DNA from: an uncultured Bacilli bacterium
GTDB lineage: Bacteria; Bacillota_I; Bacilli_A; RF39; UBA660
Direction: 5' to 3'
Assembly: GCA_934098565.1 (NCBI GenBank)
Contig: CAKOON010000002.1
Span: forward strand, 124,001-188,000
DNA: 64,000 bases
Shown here in pieces: positions 63,888 through 64,000 of this stretch (position 1 is its first letter; every line of letters begins with the position of its first letter). The notes under the pieces are model-generated. The model ran no database searches. It saw only the letters and a program-made list of their open reading frames with translations, and had not been told where the DNA came from. Position numbers and translations under genes: made by a program.

Positions 63888-64000
63888 TTATCTCTCAAAA
63901 TCATCTTTTTCCTTGCTTAAACCCAATTCTTCTATGTCATCATCATCTAAAACATTATTATCATACATGTCATTAATAACATCAATGTATTTATCATCTT
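63888..64000 (-). CDS. C-terminal end of a gene cut by the window edge
   Basis: Minus-strand frame open to the edge, encoding an acidic tail (DDDDIEELGLSKEKDDFER) and ending at the stop complement 63888. Identity cannot be told from 37 residues. Confidence 0.55.
   Translation of the reverse strand, partial: DDKYIDVINDMYDNNVLDDDDIEELGLSKEKDDFER

Overview
The window is an AT-rich chromosomal segment, low in GC by eye, from a Gram-positive-type bacterium. Its parE/parC pair, RNase J, YlbD/YlbE-like proteins, uppP, dlt-like envelope genes, spmA/spmB and Shine-Dalgarno-led genes point to Bacilli, Erysipelotrichia or an uncultured Mollicutes-related lineage such as the RF39-type gut bacteria. TGA is used as a stop (parE and the 42455-43948 gene) and Trp is TGG, so the genetic code is standard, not the Mycoplasma code. 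The lineage call is inference; no rRNA is present.

Layout. 1-16404 is mostly housekeeping: a membrane-anchored protein, a GH31 glycosidase, an HD hydrolase, a possible structured RNA, tRNA-Arg, parE-parC, YlbD/YlbE-like genes, an RNase J paralogue that has lost metal ligands, RmuC and a polytopic membrane protein. 16412-17479 is a solo tyrosine recombinase. 17777-26501 is an envelope block: uppP, a two-component system, then a dlt-like operon (adenylating ligase, PLP decarboxylase-fold enzyme, carrier protein, MBOAT, SGNH-like protein). 26810-28370 holds a lipoprotein paralogous to the first gene, followed by two tandem copies (and a relic) of what looks like a type I toxin-antitoxin locus with 22-23-residue hydrophobic peptides. 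28511-30705 is a D,D-carboxypeptidase-spmA-spmB operon, followed by nine tRNAs in two transcription units (30879-31869).

31900-36480 is a decaying accessory zone: 39-bp direct repeats around a NERD/zinc-finger gene and a group IIC-like intron remnant, two broken XRE regulators, an ATC-hydrolase-family gene with an early stop, and small membrane proteins.

36445-59491 is the most striking part. A c-subunit-like gene with its own consensus promoter and terminator is followed by a 22-kb operon. That operon encodes a 1,791-aa surface protein, a 497-aa surface protein, a b-delta-like protein, F1-like alpha, gamma, beta and epsilon, a polytopic membrane protein, a 244-aa anchored protein and a 3,266-aa surface protein. 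The order c-(insert)-b/delta-alpha-gamma-beta-epsilon is that of a normal atp operon. Catalytic residues of alpha and beta are kept, but the c-like protein has no carboxylate in its second membrane helix and no subunit a is visible. I infer an F-ATPase-derived motor that has lost ion transport and is coupled to giant extracellular proteins. It is comparable in logic to the F1-like/X0 ATPases of mycoplasmas, but keeps recognisable c and delta relics.

59526-64000 (minus strand) is a defence island: a candidate small RNA, an Abi_2-family HEPN-like gene flanked on both sides by the same hairpin, a SMODS/AGS-C cyclic-nucleotide synthase overlapping a SLATT 2TM effector (CBASS-like), an unknown 398-aa gene, and a gene truncated by the window edge.
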